Source of the DNA: Burkholderiales bacterium | GTDB taxonomy: Bacteria > Pseudomonadota > Gammaproteobacteria > Burkholderiales > Burkholderiaceae_C | Length of the DNA: 43,879 nt | Assembly (NCBI GenBank): GCA_026400275.1 | Contig: JAPLPK010000054.1 | Location: forward strand, 1-43,879 | Reading direction: 5' to 3' | Shown: positions 19,222 to 27,534 of the stretch, in pieces | How positions within the stretch are numbered: position 1 is the first letter of the stretch | Layout: each line of letters starts with the position of its first letter | Notes under the pieces: model-generated | What the model saw: the letters and a program-made list of their open reading frames with translations, nothing else | What the model was told of the DNA's origin: nothing | Database searches by the model: none | Made by a program: the position numbers and the translations under genes

Positions 19222-19232
19222 GCTCTGCGCCC

Positions 19233-19862
19233 ATGGATACAAAACCCCTCATCACCCTGCTGGCCATCGTCAACCCGCTGGCCATCGTGCCCTTCTTCAT
19301 CCACTACACGCAGAGCTTTTCGGCGGCGCAGCGCAAGCGCACCATCTGGGTGTCGTCGTTCAGCGTGTTCGTGGTGATCGCCGTCAGCGCCCTGCTGGGC
19401 CTGCAGATCCTGGACTTTTTCAATATCTCGCTGGCCAGCTTCCAGGTAGGCGGCGGCCTGCTGCTGATGACCTCTTCGCTGAACATGCTGAACGCCCAGC
19501 CCGCCGAGGCCAAGTCCAACGCCGATGAAATACAGGACGCCTCCGAGCGCGCCGCCGTGGGCTCCAGCATCGCCGTGGTGCCGCTGGCCATTCCCCTGCT
19601 GACCGGCCCAGCCAGCATGTCCACCGTGGTGATCTACGCCGACCGCGCCAAGTCCTTCTGGCAGCTGATGACCCTGGTGGGCTACGGCGTGGTGATCGGC
19701 CTGGCCACCGCCCTGTGCTTCGCCCTGGCCCAGCCCATCGCCCGCATCCTGGGCAAAACCGGCATCAATGTGATGACCCGGCTGATGGGCCTGATCCTGG
19801 CCGCCCTGGCGGTGGAGGTGATGGCCGAGGGCCTGCACAAACTGTTTCCGGTACTGGGCTGA
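19233..19862 (+). CDS. MarC-family inner membrane protein
   Basis: 209 aa from the ATG at 19233, with about six membrane helices. Family features are the early VNPLAIVPFF, the loop with PLAIPLLTGPASMSTV, and the C-terminal ITRLMGLILAA-like segment (here NVMTRLMGLILAALAVEVM). MarC proteins (UPF0056) were once linked to multiple antibiotic resistance, but that has been withdrawn and their role is unknown. A longer frame starting inside the SDR gene is a run-on. Confidence 0.88.
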   Translation: MDTKPLITLLAIVNPLAIVPFFIHYTQSFSAAQRKRTIWVSSFSVFVVIAVSALLGLQILDFFNISLASFQVGGGLLLMTSSLNMLNAQPAEAKSNADEIQDASERAAVGSSIAVVPLAIPLLTGPASMSTVVIYADRAKSFWQLMTLVGYGVVIGLATALCFALAQPIARILGKTGINVMTRLMGLILAALAVEVMAEGLHKLFPVLG

Positions 19863-19867
19863 ACACC

Positions 19868-20413
19868 ATGAAATCTGTCATTGCGCGCGCCCGCTTCCTG
19901 GCGCTGGCCTGTCTGCTGGCCCTGGCCAGCTGCTCCACCGCCCCGCCCGAGGGCATCACCCCCGTCAGCCCGTTCGACGTGCAGCGCTACGCGGGCAAGT
20001 GGTTCGAGATCGCGAGGCTGGACCACCGCTTTGAGAAAGGGCTGAGCGACGTCAGCGCCCGCTACAGCCTGCAGCCCGATGGCAGCGTGGAGGTGGTCAA
20101 CCGGGGTTTTGACACGGGCAGCGGGGCGTGGAAGGAGGCGGTGGGCCGGGCCCTGTTCACAGGCGACAGCCAGCGCGCATCGCTGAAGGTGTCTTTCTTC
20201 GGCCCGTTCTATGGCGGCTACCACGTGGTGGCGCTGGACTCGGACTACTGCTGGGCCCTGGTAATTGGTGCCGACCGCAGCTACGCCTGGATACTGGCAC
20301 GCGACAAGCAGCTGCCACCCGCTATCCGCACCCAGCTGGTAGAGAAGGCCCGGCAATTAGGCGTGGCGGTGGACCAGCTGCTGTGGGTGGCGCAGACCCG
20401 CAGCGACAGCTGA
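19868..20413 (+). CDS. blc: Outer membrane lipocalin lipoprotein (Blc-like)
   Basis: 181 aa. Lipoprotein signal with lipobox LASC (Cys22). The lipocalin signature is GKWFEIARLDHRFEKGLSDV near residues 43-62, followed by SARYSLQPDGSVEVVNRG, FFGPFYGGYHV and YSWILAR-like SYAWILARDKQLPP. Blc-type lipocalins bind lysophospholipids and help the envelope under stress. It begins 5 bp after the MarC gene. Its stop codon touches a REP-like repeat. Confidence 0.9.
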   Translation: MKSVIARARFLALACLLALASCSTAPPEGITPVSPFDVQRYAGKWFEIARLDHRFEKGLSDVSARYSLQPDGSVEVVNRGFDTGSGAWKEAVGRALFTGDSQRASLKVSFFGPFYGGYHVVALDSDYCWALVIGADRSYAWILARDKQLPPAIRTQLVEKARQLGVAVDQLLWVAQTRSDS

Positions 20414-20468
20414 TTGCTATTTAATTTATAGCTACTAGCGCATATATAACATGCGCCAGCGGCATTAT
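20412..20468 (+). repeat. REP-like repeat A, copy 4
   Basis: Fills the whole gap between the convergent lipocalin and MATE genes. Hairpin GCGCAT (20438-20443) / ATGCGC (20451-20456). It contains the MATE stop codon (20465-20467) and touches the lipocalin stop (20411-20413). It probably works as a bidirectional 3' end. Confidence 0.82.
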
Positions 20469-21802
20469 TCATGCGCAAGCTGGCGGACCAAACGCGTAGC
20501 CACCAGCATCGCCAGCAGGCCAAAAATGGCGCTGCCCACACCGGCCCCGGCCAGCACGCCTACCGGGCCGTAGTGCGCCCCCCACCAGGCAAACGGGATG
20601 GTGCCCAGCGTGGCCCGGGCCCAGTTGAAGCCGGTGGACCACAGCGGGCGGCCCAGGTTGTTGAACGCGGCATTCGCCACGAACAGCGCGCCAATGAAAA
20701 AGAAACTGGGCGCCAGCCAGCTGCAGTACATGCGGACCAGGTGCGCCGCATCGCCGTCCACCCCAAAGGCCTGCACCAGCAGGCCCTGGCCCAGCGCCAG
20801 CAGCAGCCACGCAGCGCCCACGGCCATCACCATGAAGCGCAGGCTGTCGCGCAGGCCCTGGCGCACCCGGTCGAAGGCGCGGGCCCCCAGGTTTTGGCCC
20901 AGGATCGGGCCGACCGCACCGCTGAGCGCATACACCATGCCAAAAGCCACGGGCGTCAGCCGGTCGATGATGGCCTGGCCGGCGACTGCCGAGGCGCCAA
21001 ACTGTGCGATGGAATGCGTCACAAAGGCCGCCCCCACCGGCGTCGCCAGATTGCTCAGCACACCGGGGCCGGCCACCGCCGCCAGGGCCCGGGCATCGGC
21101 CAGCAAGTGACCGCCCTCCAGCCGGCCCAGCAGATGGTGGCGCATCACGCCGCGCAGCCCCACCACCGCCAGAATGCTGCGCGAAATCACCGCCGTGGCC
21201 GCCGCGCCGTCCAGCCCCATGTGCAGGCCGAAGATCAGGATCGGGTCCAGCACCGCCGTGACCAACGCCGCGCCCAGCGTCACGTTCATGGCGCCCCGCG
21301 CATCGCCCACCGAGCGCAGCAGGGCCGAGCAGGCCATGCCTATGCCCAGCAGCGGCAGGGAATGCACAGTCACGCCCAGGTAGCGCGCGGCCAGCCGCTC
21401 GGTCTCGCCCGCAGCGCCCAAGGTGCGCAGCAGCGAGTGCAGAAACGGCGCCGTGCCGCTGCCTACCAGCGCCGCTGCCAGCACCATCCAGAACAGGCTG
21501 GACATGGCCAGGCGCCGCGCATCCTCGGCCCGGCCAGCACCCACCCTACGTGACACCACAGCAGCAATGCCGATAGTCAGCCCTATGCACAGCGAGGTGT
21601 GGAAGAAGCCCACCACCCCGGCAAAGCCCACGGCGGCGGCAATCGACTGCTCGCCCAGCCGGGCGATGTAGAACAGGTTGATCAGGTCCACCACAAACAC
21701 CGCCACCAGGCCGATGGCGGAGGTGGTGGACATCACCGCCACATGGCGAAACAAGGGGCCAGTCACAAAACGGGCAGGGGCAGGACCAGGGGATTCAGGC
21801 AT
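20465..21802 (-). CDS. MATE-family efflux transporter
   Basis: 445 aa from the ATG at 21802. About twelve membrane helices in two homologous halves. MATE features include the start FRHVAVMSTTSAIGLVAVFVVDLINLFYIARLG, and the second-half PVAFGMVYALSGAVGPILGQNLGA. These are Na+ or H+ driven exporters of drugs and metabolites. A 35-residue upstream extension in the same frame runs through a repeat and was rejected. The last codons and the stop lie in REP-like repeat copy 4. Confidence 0.9.
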   Translation of the reverse strand: MPESPGPAPARFVTGPLFRHVAVMSTTSAIGLVAVFVVDLINLFYIARLGEQSIAAAVGFAGVVGFFHTSLCIGLTIGIAAVVSRRVGAGRAEDARRLAMSSLFWMVLAAALVGSGTAPFLHSLLRTLGAAGETERLAARYLGVTVHSLPLLGIGMACSALLRSVGDARGAMNVTLGAALVTAVLDPILIFGLHMGLDGAAATAVISRSILAVVGLRGVMRHHLLGRLEGGHLLADARALAAVAGPGVLSNLATPVGAAFVTHSIAQFGASAVAGQAIIDRLTPVAFGMVYALSGAVGPILGQNLGARAFDRVRQGLRDSLRFMVMAVGAAWLLLALGQGLLVQAFGVDGDAAHLVRMYCSWLAPSFFFIGALFVANAAFNNLGRPLWSTGFNWARATLGTIPFAWWGAHYGPVGVLAGAGVGSAIFGLLAMLVATRLVRQLAHE

Positions 21803-21845
21803 GGCGCAAACCGGTAAAACGGGGCACCATGGTAACTGTGCTGCA

Positions 21846-21903
21846 CTATTAAATATATAGCTGCTTGCGCTGGTTTTATCTGCGCAAACGGCTGGTTTTA
21901 CTT
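21846..21903 (+). repeat. REP-like repeat A, copy 5
   Basis: ATATATAGCTGC followed by hairpin TTGCGC (21865-21870) / GCGCAA (21882-21887). Unlike most copies it lies between two divergent genes, where it takes up about half of the promoter region. Confidence 0.75.
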
Positions 21904-21924
21904 GCAACTACGTAGGAGCTAACC

Positions 21925-22278
21925 ATGCGCATCACCGACGAAGAGTACTTCCGCAGCTGTGTCGCCAAGGAGCGCCAGCTGGCCCATTTGCTGGGCCACC
22001 ACCAGATCGAGGAATGCTACGAGAGCGCGGGCACGCTGTGGGAGGGCACGCACAAGCTACCGCAGTGGACCCGCAGCTGGGCCGCCTGCGGGCCGCTGCT
22101 GGCACAGCACGGCATCCAGCTGGTGTTTGGCAGCGACGCGGCGGGCGCCTGGGTGCGCGCCGGCACCACCACCCAGCACATGGCCGACCACCCCAACGCC
22201 GACCGCGCGGTGATGGTAGCCGTGGTCAAGGAGCTGATACACCGGCTGGAACACCCCAAGGCCGTGCGCGCCGCGTGA
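21925..22278 (+). CDS. Small uncharacterised protein, possibly NinX/DUF2591-like
   Basis: 117 aa, soluble, with a strong ribosome binding site (GGAG). The end of the protein (WAACGPLLAQHGIQLV, then MVAVVKELIH) faintly resembles the layout of phage NinX-type DUF2591 proteins, in which a WxxxGPLI-like segment is followed by a short tail. I am not sure of this. There is no signal peptide or membrane helix. It stands alone between a MATE gene and a two-component system. Confidence 0.6.
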   Translation: MRITDEEYFRSCVAKERQLAHLLGHHQIEECYESAGTLWEGTHKLPQWTRSWAACGPLLAQHGIQLVFGSDAAGAWVRAGTTTQHMADHPNADRAVMVAVVKELIHRLEHPKAVRAA

Positions 22279-22326
22279 CTACGCCGTAGCGCGGTCGTCA
22301 GCCAACGGGGCTCTGCTGCCGCAGGC

Positions 22327-23640
22327 TCAGCCCTGCAACGGCAGGCGCACCACCACCTGGTGCAGCGCTCCATCCTGTGCGAAGCGCAGCTCGCCATGCA
22401 AGCGCACCACAATTTGCTGCGCAATCGCCAACCCCAGGCCGAACCCAGGCAAGCCGCGACTAGCGTCACCGCGTGCGAACGCTTCCATCAAACGCCCATC
22501 CCCGTTCTGCGGCAAACCCGGCCCCGTATCCGACACGGTCATGGTGGCCCAGCCGCCCTCTTCCGCAATATCGACTTCGACCGGCAAGCCACCATGTTTG
22601 AGTGCGTTGTCCACGAGGTTGATGATCAGGCGCTGCACCAGCAATCCATGGGCCCGTTGCAGCCACATACTGTCTGGCGAACTCAACTGCAATTCATGCA
22701 CCGGACGCTCAAAGCCGACCACGGCCTCCAGCGCCACTGCAGCCAGGTCCACCACTTCATCCATGGCCACCGTGCTGGCGCGAATGAACTCCAAGAAACT
22801 GGAGGTCAAGCGATCCGCGTGGTCCACATTGCGGGTGATGCTGGCGACGCCGGCCGCGTTGTCGGCAGACTCGGGCAACATCTCGGCGGCCAGCCGGATG
22901 CGGCTTAGCGGGCTGCGCAGATCGTGGGACACGCCGGCCAACAGCAGCGCACGCTCACGCTCATTGCGCTGCAGGCGCTCGGCCAGCAGGCGGTAGGCAT
23001 TTTCAATTTCAACCAGCTCCGGCGGCGCTTTGCGGCTTTGCATGGAAGGCCACGGCAGGGTTGGCTCCACACCGTTATGCGCATGCAACTGCATGCGGTT
23101 ACGCAACTGGCTCAGTGGGCGGGTCACACGAATGGCAAAACCCCAACTCACCAAGCCGCTCACAAGCACCAACAGCACCAGGCCGACCGTCATACGCGGG
23201 GCCCATTCGGGCAGCGCCGACGGCACATTGCCGCTAAGCCACACCGGTGCGCTGCCAGGCACCAACACATGCACCCACAAGGTGAAGTGCCCATCCCGGC
23301 GATTGAGCCAAACATCATCGACCACCACCTGGTACTTGGCCAAGGCCCGCACAAAATCGGCCACCGCAGGTCTCTGGTAGATCCGCAGCTTCCAGCCATC
23401 GGGCAGCTGCGCATGGCGGCGTATGGTCAAGCCGAGTCCATCCACCGGCACCGCCTGGTTGACATCGGCCTGCACTGCCACCTTGATGCTCGGGGCCAGC
23501 AAAATGGCAAATTCAGGTGCCGACAGCTGGTTGCGCTCTATCACCAATAGACCGCCGATGACCAGTAGTGAGCTAACCAACAGCACGGTTTGCGCAAGTG
23601 CCAGGCGCATGAAAAGCGAGTCGAATTTTCGGAAGATCAT
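22327..23640 (-). CDS. EnvZ-like sensor histidine kinase
   Basis: 437 aa from the ATG at 23640. Membrane helix at about 14-35, a periplasmic domain of about 110 residues, second helix at about 150-170, HAMP linker, then HisKA with the phospho-acceptor His239 in GVSHDLRSPLSRIRLA. The ATPase domain has the N box NLVDNALKHG (about 341-350), DTGPG (371-375) and GFGLGLAIAQQIV (from 399). The ATG overlaps the stop of the response regulator as ATGA, so the pair is coupled. The signal is unknown; the divergent EF-hand gene hints at calcium. Confidence 0.93.
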   Translation of the reverse strand: MIFRKFDSLFMRLALAQTVLLVSSLLVIGGLLVIERNQLSAPEFAILLAPSIKVAVQADVNQAVPVDGLGLTIRRHAQLPDGWKLRIYQRPAVADFVRALAKYQVVVDDVWLNRRDGHFTLWVHVLVPGSAPVWLSGNVPSALPEWAPRMTVGLVLLVLVSGLVSWGFAIRVTRPLSQLRNRMQLHAHNGVEPTLPWPSMQSRKAPPELVEIENAYRLLAERLQRNERERALLLAGVSHDLRSPLSRIRLAAEMLPESADNAAGVASITRNVDHADRLTSSFLEFIRASTVAMDEVVDLAAVALEAVVGFERPVHELQLSSPDSMWLQRAHGLLVQRLIINLVDNALKHGGLPVEVDIAEEGGWATMTVSDTGPGLPQNGDGRLMEAFARGDASRGLPGFGLGLAIAQQIVVRLHGELRFAQDGALHQVVVRLPLQG

Positions 23641-24359
23641 CCGTTGACAGGGGAACTCGGTGCCCCTCCCCGCGGCACAAAGGCGTATCCCTCCCCGCGC
23701 ACGGTTTCTATCCACTCGCTACCCGGCGCCATCTGCGCCAAGCGGCGGCGCAACCGCCCCACCTGCACATCCACAGTCCGATCCAGCGGGCGATAGGCCG
23801 TGGCTTGCACGGCATTACTCAGTTGCTGGCGCGACACCGCCTGCCCGGGCACGCGGGCCAATTCGACCAATAGCTTGTATTCAATGCTGGTCAAGTCCGC
23901 TACGCGGCCATCTACCAGCACTTCACGACGCAGCAGTTCGATGGTCAGACTGCCAAAATTCCATTGGGTCACGGGCGCCGGTACCGCTGTCGACTGCCGG
24001 CGTATCAAGGCGCGCAACCGCGCCACCAGTTCACGCTTTTCGAAAGGCTTGGCCAGGTAGTCGTCGGCCCCCAGCTCCAGACCCAGCACGCGGTCAAATG
24101 GATCACCCCGCGCCGTCAGCATGAGCAGGCCCAAACCCGGGTACATGCCGCGCCAGCGCCGGCACAGCTCCATGCCACTGGCATCGGGCAGCATCACGTC
24201 AAGCAAAACCACGGCTGGCAAACCCTGTTGCAGCAGCTGCTCGGCCTGCACGCCGGTGTACGCGGCCTGAACCGCCCAGCCTTCTCCCTCCAGCAAGCGC
24301 ACCAGCATGGACGAAAGTTCGAGATCGTCGTCAACGATCAACACAACAGCTTTAGACAT
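23637..24359 (-). CDS. OmpR-family response regulator
   Basis: 240 aa from the ATG at 24359. Receiver domain with acidic pocket Asp10-Asp12, phosphorylation site Asp54 (LLDVMLPD), and Lys104 in YLAKPFEKRE. A winged-helix DNA-binding domain (about 140-235) ends ETVRGEGYAFVPRG. OmpR-type regulators bind tandem half-sites about 10 bp apart; such repeats lie in the adjacent divergent promoter region (24474-24490). First gene of the pair with the kinase at 22327. Confidence 0.94.
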   Translation of the reverse strand: MSKAVVLIVDDDLELSSMLVRLLEGEGWAVQAAYTGVQAEQLLQQGLPAVVLLDVMLPDASGMELCRRWRGMYPGLGLLMLTARGDPFDRVLGLELGADDYLAKPFEKRELVARLRALIRRQSTAVPAPVTQWNFGSLTIELLRREVLVDGRVADLTSIEYKLLVELARVPGQAVSRQQLSNAVQATAYRPLDRTVDVQVGRLRRRLAQMAPGSEWIETVRGEGYAFVPRGGAPSSPVNG

Positions 24360-24462
24360 CGGCAGCGGAGCGGTGGAGTCTGGGTACAAAGAACATAGCC
24401 GGGCTATCGTAAGTCAAGTGCCCGCAATGGTGGTGCGACATAACAGGCGCGTATGTAACAGC

Positions 24463-24490
24463 CGTGTCGTGAAACGTCTCGACACGTCTC
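24463..24490. promoter_or_regulatory. Putative response regulator binding site
   Basis: Two direct copies of ACGTCTC (24474-24480 and 24484-24490) are exactly 10 bp apart, the spacing OmpR-family regulators use. The same segment holds a perfect inverted repeat CGTGTCG (24463-24469) / CGACACG (24480-24486). It lies between the response regulator and the EF-hand gene, 104-130 bp and 143-170 bp from the two starts. Binding is inferred. Confidence 0.5.
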
Positions 24491-24633
24491 ACATGGCGAG
24501 GGGTAATTTGAGGAAACTTACTTCGCACCCAAATCCGTGGCGCACATGAACAGAAGCCCGCCCCATGGGATGACTGTCCAGCCGGAAATGGATCGCAATT
24601 TTTCCTCTCTTAACTACGACTCGCACACACAAT

Positions 24634-24993
24634 ATGCACAGCAAAATCAAACTCAGCCTTCTCGCCGCCGCCATGTTCTGCGTTGGCGCTCAAACAGCCA
24701 ATGCAGGTTTGCAAGACAAGGCTGCGGCACAAGAGCTGAAAGTTCTGGAAGCACGCTTTGCCCAGGCCGACAAAAACCATGACGGCAAGTTGTCCCTGGA
24801 CGAAGCCAAGGCAGGCATGCCCATGGTGGCCAAGCACTTCACCCAGATCGACAAAAGCAACAGCGGCTTTGTGAGCCTGGACGATATCAAGGCCGCGATC
24901 GCCAGCGGAAAAATGGCAGCGTCCACCAGCGCAGCCGCCGATGCAACGACCACATCTGCCGCACCCGCAGCTACCGCCCCTGCTGCCAACTAA
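24634..24993 (+). CDS. Exported EF-hand protein
   Basis: 119 aa with a signal peptide (MHSKIKLSLLAAAMFCVGAQ, likely cut after ANA). Two EF-hand loops: residues 46-57 (DKNHDGKLSLDE), fully canonical, and 73-84 (DKSNSGFVSLDD), with serine at loop position 5 and aspartate at 12, so possibly weaker. The tail from about residue 95 is Ala/Thr-rich and looks disordered. Likely a periplasmic calcium-binding protein. It is divergent from an OmpR/EnvZ-type system and may be its target or signal partner; that is inferred. Confidence 0.88.
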   Translation: MHSKIKLSLLAAAMFCVGAQTANAGLQDKAAAQELKVLEARFAQADKNHDGKLSLDEAKAGMPMVAKHFTQIDKSNSGFVSLDDIKAAIASGKMAASTSAAADATTTSAAPAATAPAAN

Positions 24994-25005
24994 GTCCAGC
25001 ATCTT

Positions 25006-25031
25006 CCGGCGAGGGGCCGCCCCCCCGCCGG
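25006..25031 (+). terminator. GC-rich hairpin after the EF-hand gene
   Basis: Stem CCGGCG (25006-25011) plus GGGG (25013-25016), pairing with CCCC (25022-25025) and CGCCGG (25026-25031); one bulged A and a 5-nt loop. It begins 12 bp after the stop. No T-run follows, so it is at best a weak or Rho-assisted terminator, or an mRNA end stabiliser. Confidence 0.5.
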
Positions 25032-25064
25032 CATCCATCACAAATACAAATGGGAGAGATGGGG

Positions 25065-25193
25065 ATGAATAGAAATCGCCACCTACTGCAGCTTCTGGTA
25101 TTCATCACGGCTTGCTTGGGCGCCAACCTGCTAACGGGTACCACCTACGCCGCACACAGCAAAGAAGACTTTTACTGGAATACCAAAAGCTAA
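25065..25193 (+). CDS. Tiny exported protein or lipoprotein (42 aa)
   Basis: ATG with a purine-rich GGGAGAGATGGGG before it. The 42 residues start with a basic end (MNRNRHLLQ) and a hydrophobic stretch. They contain either a signal cut after TTYA or a lipobox-like ITAC (residues 14-17). The predicted mature part ends HSKEDFYWNTKS. Not recognised. It lies 71 bp after the EF-hand gene, possibly in the same transcript beyond the GC hairpin. It could be a remnant or chance. Confidence 0.4.
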   Translation: MNRNRHLLQLLVFITACLGANLLTGTTYAAHSKEDFYWNTKS

Positions 25194-25286
25194 GGCAGTG
25201 GCATTGGTGCCGTACCCAAGCTGGTATGCACACAAGGACAAGACCGAGACACAGCGTCTTGAAGTCAGCCAGCCCTCCAAACGCAG

Positions 25287-25322
25287 GAATTGCAGGGATT
25301 TTCAACCGCTTTGCTGCAATTC
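25287..25322. repeat. Inverted repeat upstream of the 154-aa gene
   Basis: Perfect 9-bp arms GAATTGCAG (25287-25295) and CTGCAATTC (25314-25322) around 18 nt. There is no T-run. The position 33 bp before an ORF start suits an operator or leader hairpin. Beyond this and the tiny ORF, I see nothing else in 24994-25354. Confidence 0.4.
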
Positions 25323-25354
25323 ATTGGTAAGGCCAATCGTTACCATGGCTCTCC

Positions 25355-25819
25355 ATGAACAACCCAAGCCTGCGCCACGATTCGCCCTGGAACACCGAGC
25401 TGTTGTTGCCCCGTGTGACAGACAACCACCAACTGCTGGAGCTGCAGATTCTGCTGGGCGGCCTGCAACTGGTGCTTAGCCGCGTCCACCCGGCCTTCGT
25501 CGCGACACGCTTCACAGCCACACGGCAGCTGACGCTGCGGCTGATACGCGGCATCGAATACGACGATGCCCAAAAGGCCCATGTGGGCAGCTCCGACCTG
25601 CAACGCACTCTGAACGAAACCGAGAAGTCGCTGGACCCCGGCAGCCTGATGGTGCTGCGCAAGCTGCTGACGCAAACCCTCAAGGACGAGCAGACCGCCA
25701 CCCCGCTTGCACACGCCGAGTTCACCTACAGCGACTTCATCGCCGAAGAGCAACTGGCCGCCAAGTTCGGCAACCACCAGGCCGAGCAACTGGGCAGCGC
25801 CGTACTGGCCCCCCACTAA
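25355..25819 (+). CDS. Hypothetical protein next to a GMC oxidoreductase
   Basis: 154 aa, not recognised. It has no signal peptide or membrane helix and looks mainly helical, with a leucine-rich stretch NHQLLELQILLGGLQLVLSR near residues 24-43. It ends 16 bp before the GMC oxidoreductase on the same strand, so the two are probably co-transcribed. The ATG at 25355 has only a weak ribosome binding site. Confidence 0.55.
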   Translation: MNNPSLRHDSPWNTELLLPRVTDNHQLLELQILLGGLQLVLSRVHPAFVATRFTATRQLTLRLIRGIEYDDAQKAHVGSSDLQRTLNETEKSLDPGSLMVLRKLLTQTLKDEQTATPLAHAEFTYSDFIAEEQLAAKFGNHQAEQLGSAVLAPH

Positions 25820-25835
25820 GCCCACGCCACCGGCG

Positions 25836-27461
25836 GTGGACACGTATTTCGACACCATCATCATCGGCGCCGGCACCGCCGGCTGCTTGCTGGCCAAACG
25901 CCTGAGCGAAGACCCCCAGCGCCGCGTGCTGCTGCTGGAAGCCGGCCAGCACGACAACTACCCCTGGATCCACATCCCGGTGGGCTATCTGTACTGCATA
26001 GGCAACCCGCGCACCGACTGGCTCTACCGCACCCAGCCCGAGCCCGGCCTGAACGGCCGCGCACTGCGCTACCCACGCGGCAAGGTGCTGGGCGGCAGCT
26101 CCAGCATCAACGGCATGATCTATATGCGCGGCCAGGCCCGCGACTACGACCACTGGGCCAAGCTGACCGGCGACCCGGCCTGGAGCTGGGAACAGACCCT
26201 GCCCTACTTCCGCCGCCATGAAGACCACTACCTGGGCGGCGACGCGCTGCACGGCGCGGGCGGCGAGTGGCGTATTGAAAAACAGCGCCTGCGCTGGGAC
26301 GTACTGGACGCCTTTGCCCTGGCGGCCCAGCAGGCAGGCATACCCGCCAGCCCCGACTTCAACCGAGGCGACAACCACGGCGTGGGCTATTTCGAAGTCA
26401 CGCAAAAGCGCGGCTGGCGCTGGAACACGGCCAAGGCCTTTCTGCGCCCGGCCTGCATGGGCCGGCCCAACTTCACGCTGTGGACCTCGGCCCAGGTGGA
26501 GAAGCTGAACACCGCCACCCAGCCCGACGGCAGCCTGCGCTGCACCGGCGCCCAGGTGCGGGTAGACGGGCAGATGCTCACCGTCCACGCCGCGCAAGAA
26601 GTCATTCTGTGCGCTGGCAGCATAGGCTCGCCACAGATCCTGCAGCTGTCCGGCATAGGCCCAGGCGCGCTGCTGCAGCGGCACGGCATTGCCCTGGCGC
26701 ACGAGCTGCCCGGCGTGGGGGCCAACCTGCAAGACCATTTGCAGATACGCGCCGTCTTCAAGGTGCAGGGCGTGCCCACGCTGAACGTGCTGGCCAACAG
26801 CCTGTGGGGCAAGGCCCGCATCGGCCTGGAATACGCGCTGCGCCGCAGCGGCCCCATGAGCATGGCGCCCAGCCAGCTGGGGGCCTTCACCCGCAGCGAC
26901 CCGGCACAGCCCTACCCGAACATCCAGTACCACGTGCAGCCGTTGTCGCTGGACGCGTTTGGCGAGCCGCTGCACCGCTTTCCGGCATTCACCGCCAGCG
27001 TCTGCAACCTCAACCCCACCAGCCGTGGCACGGTGCAGATCCAGAGCCCGCGCATGGACGACCCGCCGGCCATTGCCCCCCAGTACCTCAGCACGCCTGA
27101 GGACCGCCAGGTGGCCGCCGACTCGCTGCGTATGACCCGGCGCATCGTCGCCCAACCGGCGCTGGCGCCCTACCGCCCCGAGGAATGGAAGCCCGGCGTG
27201 CAGTACCAGAGCGACGCCGAACTGGCCGCGCTGGCTGGCGACATCGCCACCACCATCTTCCACCCCGTGGGCACCACCCGCATGGGCCGGGCCGACGACC
27301 CTCTGGCCGTGCTGGACAGCCGCCTGCGCGTGCGCGGCGTGGCCGGCCTGCGGGTGGTGGACGCGGGCGCCATGCCCAGCATCACCAGCGGCAATACCAA
27401 TGCGCCCACGCTGATGCTGGCCGAAAAGGCCGCCGAGTGGATACGCCAGCCGGAACTTTGA
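25836..27461 (+). CDS. GMC-family oxidoreductase (choline dehydrogenase-like)
   Basis: 541 aa from a GTG at 25836 (VDTYFDTIIIGAGTAGCLLA). FAD-binding dinucleotide fold GAGTAGCLLA near residue 10, GMC signature 1 GKVLGGSSSINGMIYMRG near 80-97, signature 2 GSIGSPQILQLSGIGP near 265, and the C-terminal HPVGTTRMG and SGNTNAPTLMLAEKAA. These flavoenzymes oxidise alcohols or choline, mostly in the cytoplasm; the substrate is not clear. A longer frame to 25707 overlaps the upstream gene and has a poor sequence, so I used the GTG. The stop codon is part of an FNR-type box. Confidence 0.9.
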   Translation: MDTYFDTIIIGAGTAGCLLAKRLSEDPQRRVLLLEAGQHDNYPWIHIPVGYLYCIGNPRTDWLYRTQPEPGLNGRALRYPRGKVLGGSSSINGMIYMRGQARDYDHWAKLTGDPAWSWEQTLPYFRRHEDHYLGGDALHGAGGEWRIEKQRLRWDVLDAFALAAQQAGIPASPDFNRGDNHGVGYFEVTQKRGWRWNTAKAFLRPACMGRPNFTLWTSAQVEKLNTATQPDGSLRCTGAQVRVDGQMLTVHAAQEVILCAGSIGSPQILQLSGIGPGALLQRHGIALAHELPGVGANLQDHLQIRAVFKVQGVPTLNVLANSLWGKARIGLEYALRRSGPMSMAPSQLGAFTRSDPAQPYPNIQYHVQPLSLDAFGEPLHRFPAFTASVCNLNPTSRGTVQIQSPRMDDPPAIAPQYLSTPEDRQVAADSLRMTRRIVAQPALAPYRPEEWKPGVQYQSDAELAALAGDIATTIFHPVGTTRMGRADDPLAVLDSRLRVRGVAGLRVVDAGAMPSITSGNTNAPTLMLAEKAAEWIRQPEL

Positions 27462-27472
27462 TACAGATCAAA
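27457..27472. promoter_or_regulatory. Perfect FNR-type binding box
   Basis: TTTGATACAGATCAAA contains the exact FNR/ANR/DNR consensus TTGAT-N4-ATCAA plus one more matched pair. It overlaps the stop codon of the GMC gene, so it is not placed to drive that gene. The next annotated start (27755) is 283 bp on, beyond a terminator. A candidate -10 (TACATT, 27523-27528) would put a start near 27535, about 70 bp from the box centre, a usual class I distance. Confidence 0.7.
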
Positions 27473-27534
27473 CGCCAGTCCGAGGGAGGGTAAGTCCTGA
27501 TTCATGTGCACCGACATGGGGCTACATTTACGCC

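Noticed and set aside
25737-27263. 508-aa minus-strand frame opposite the GMC gene
   Set aside because: Low-complexity shadow; the plus strand has the GMC signatures.
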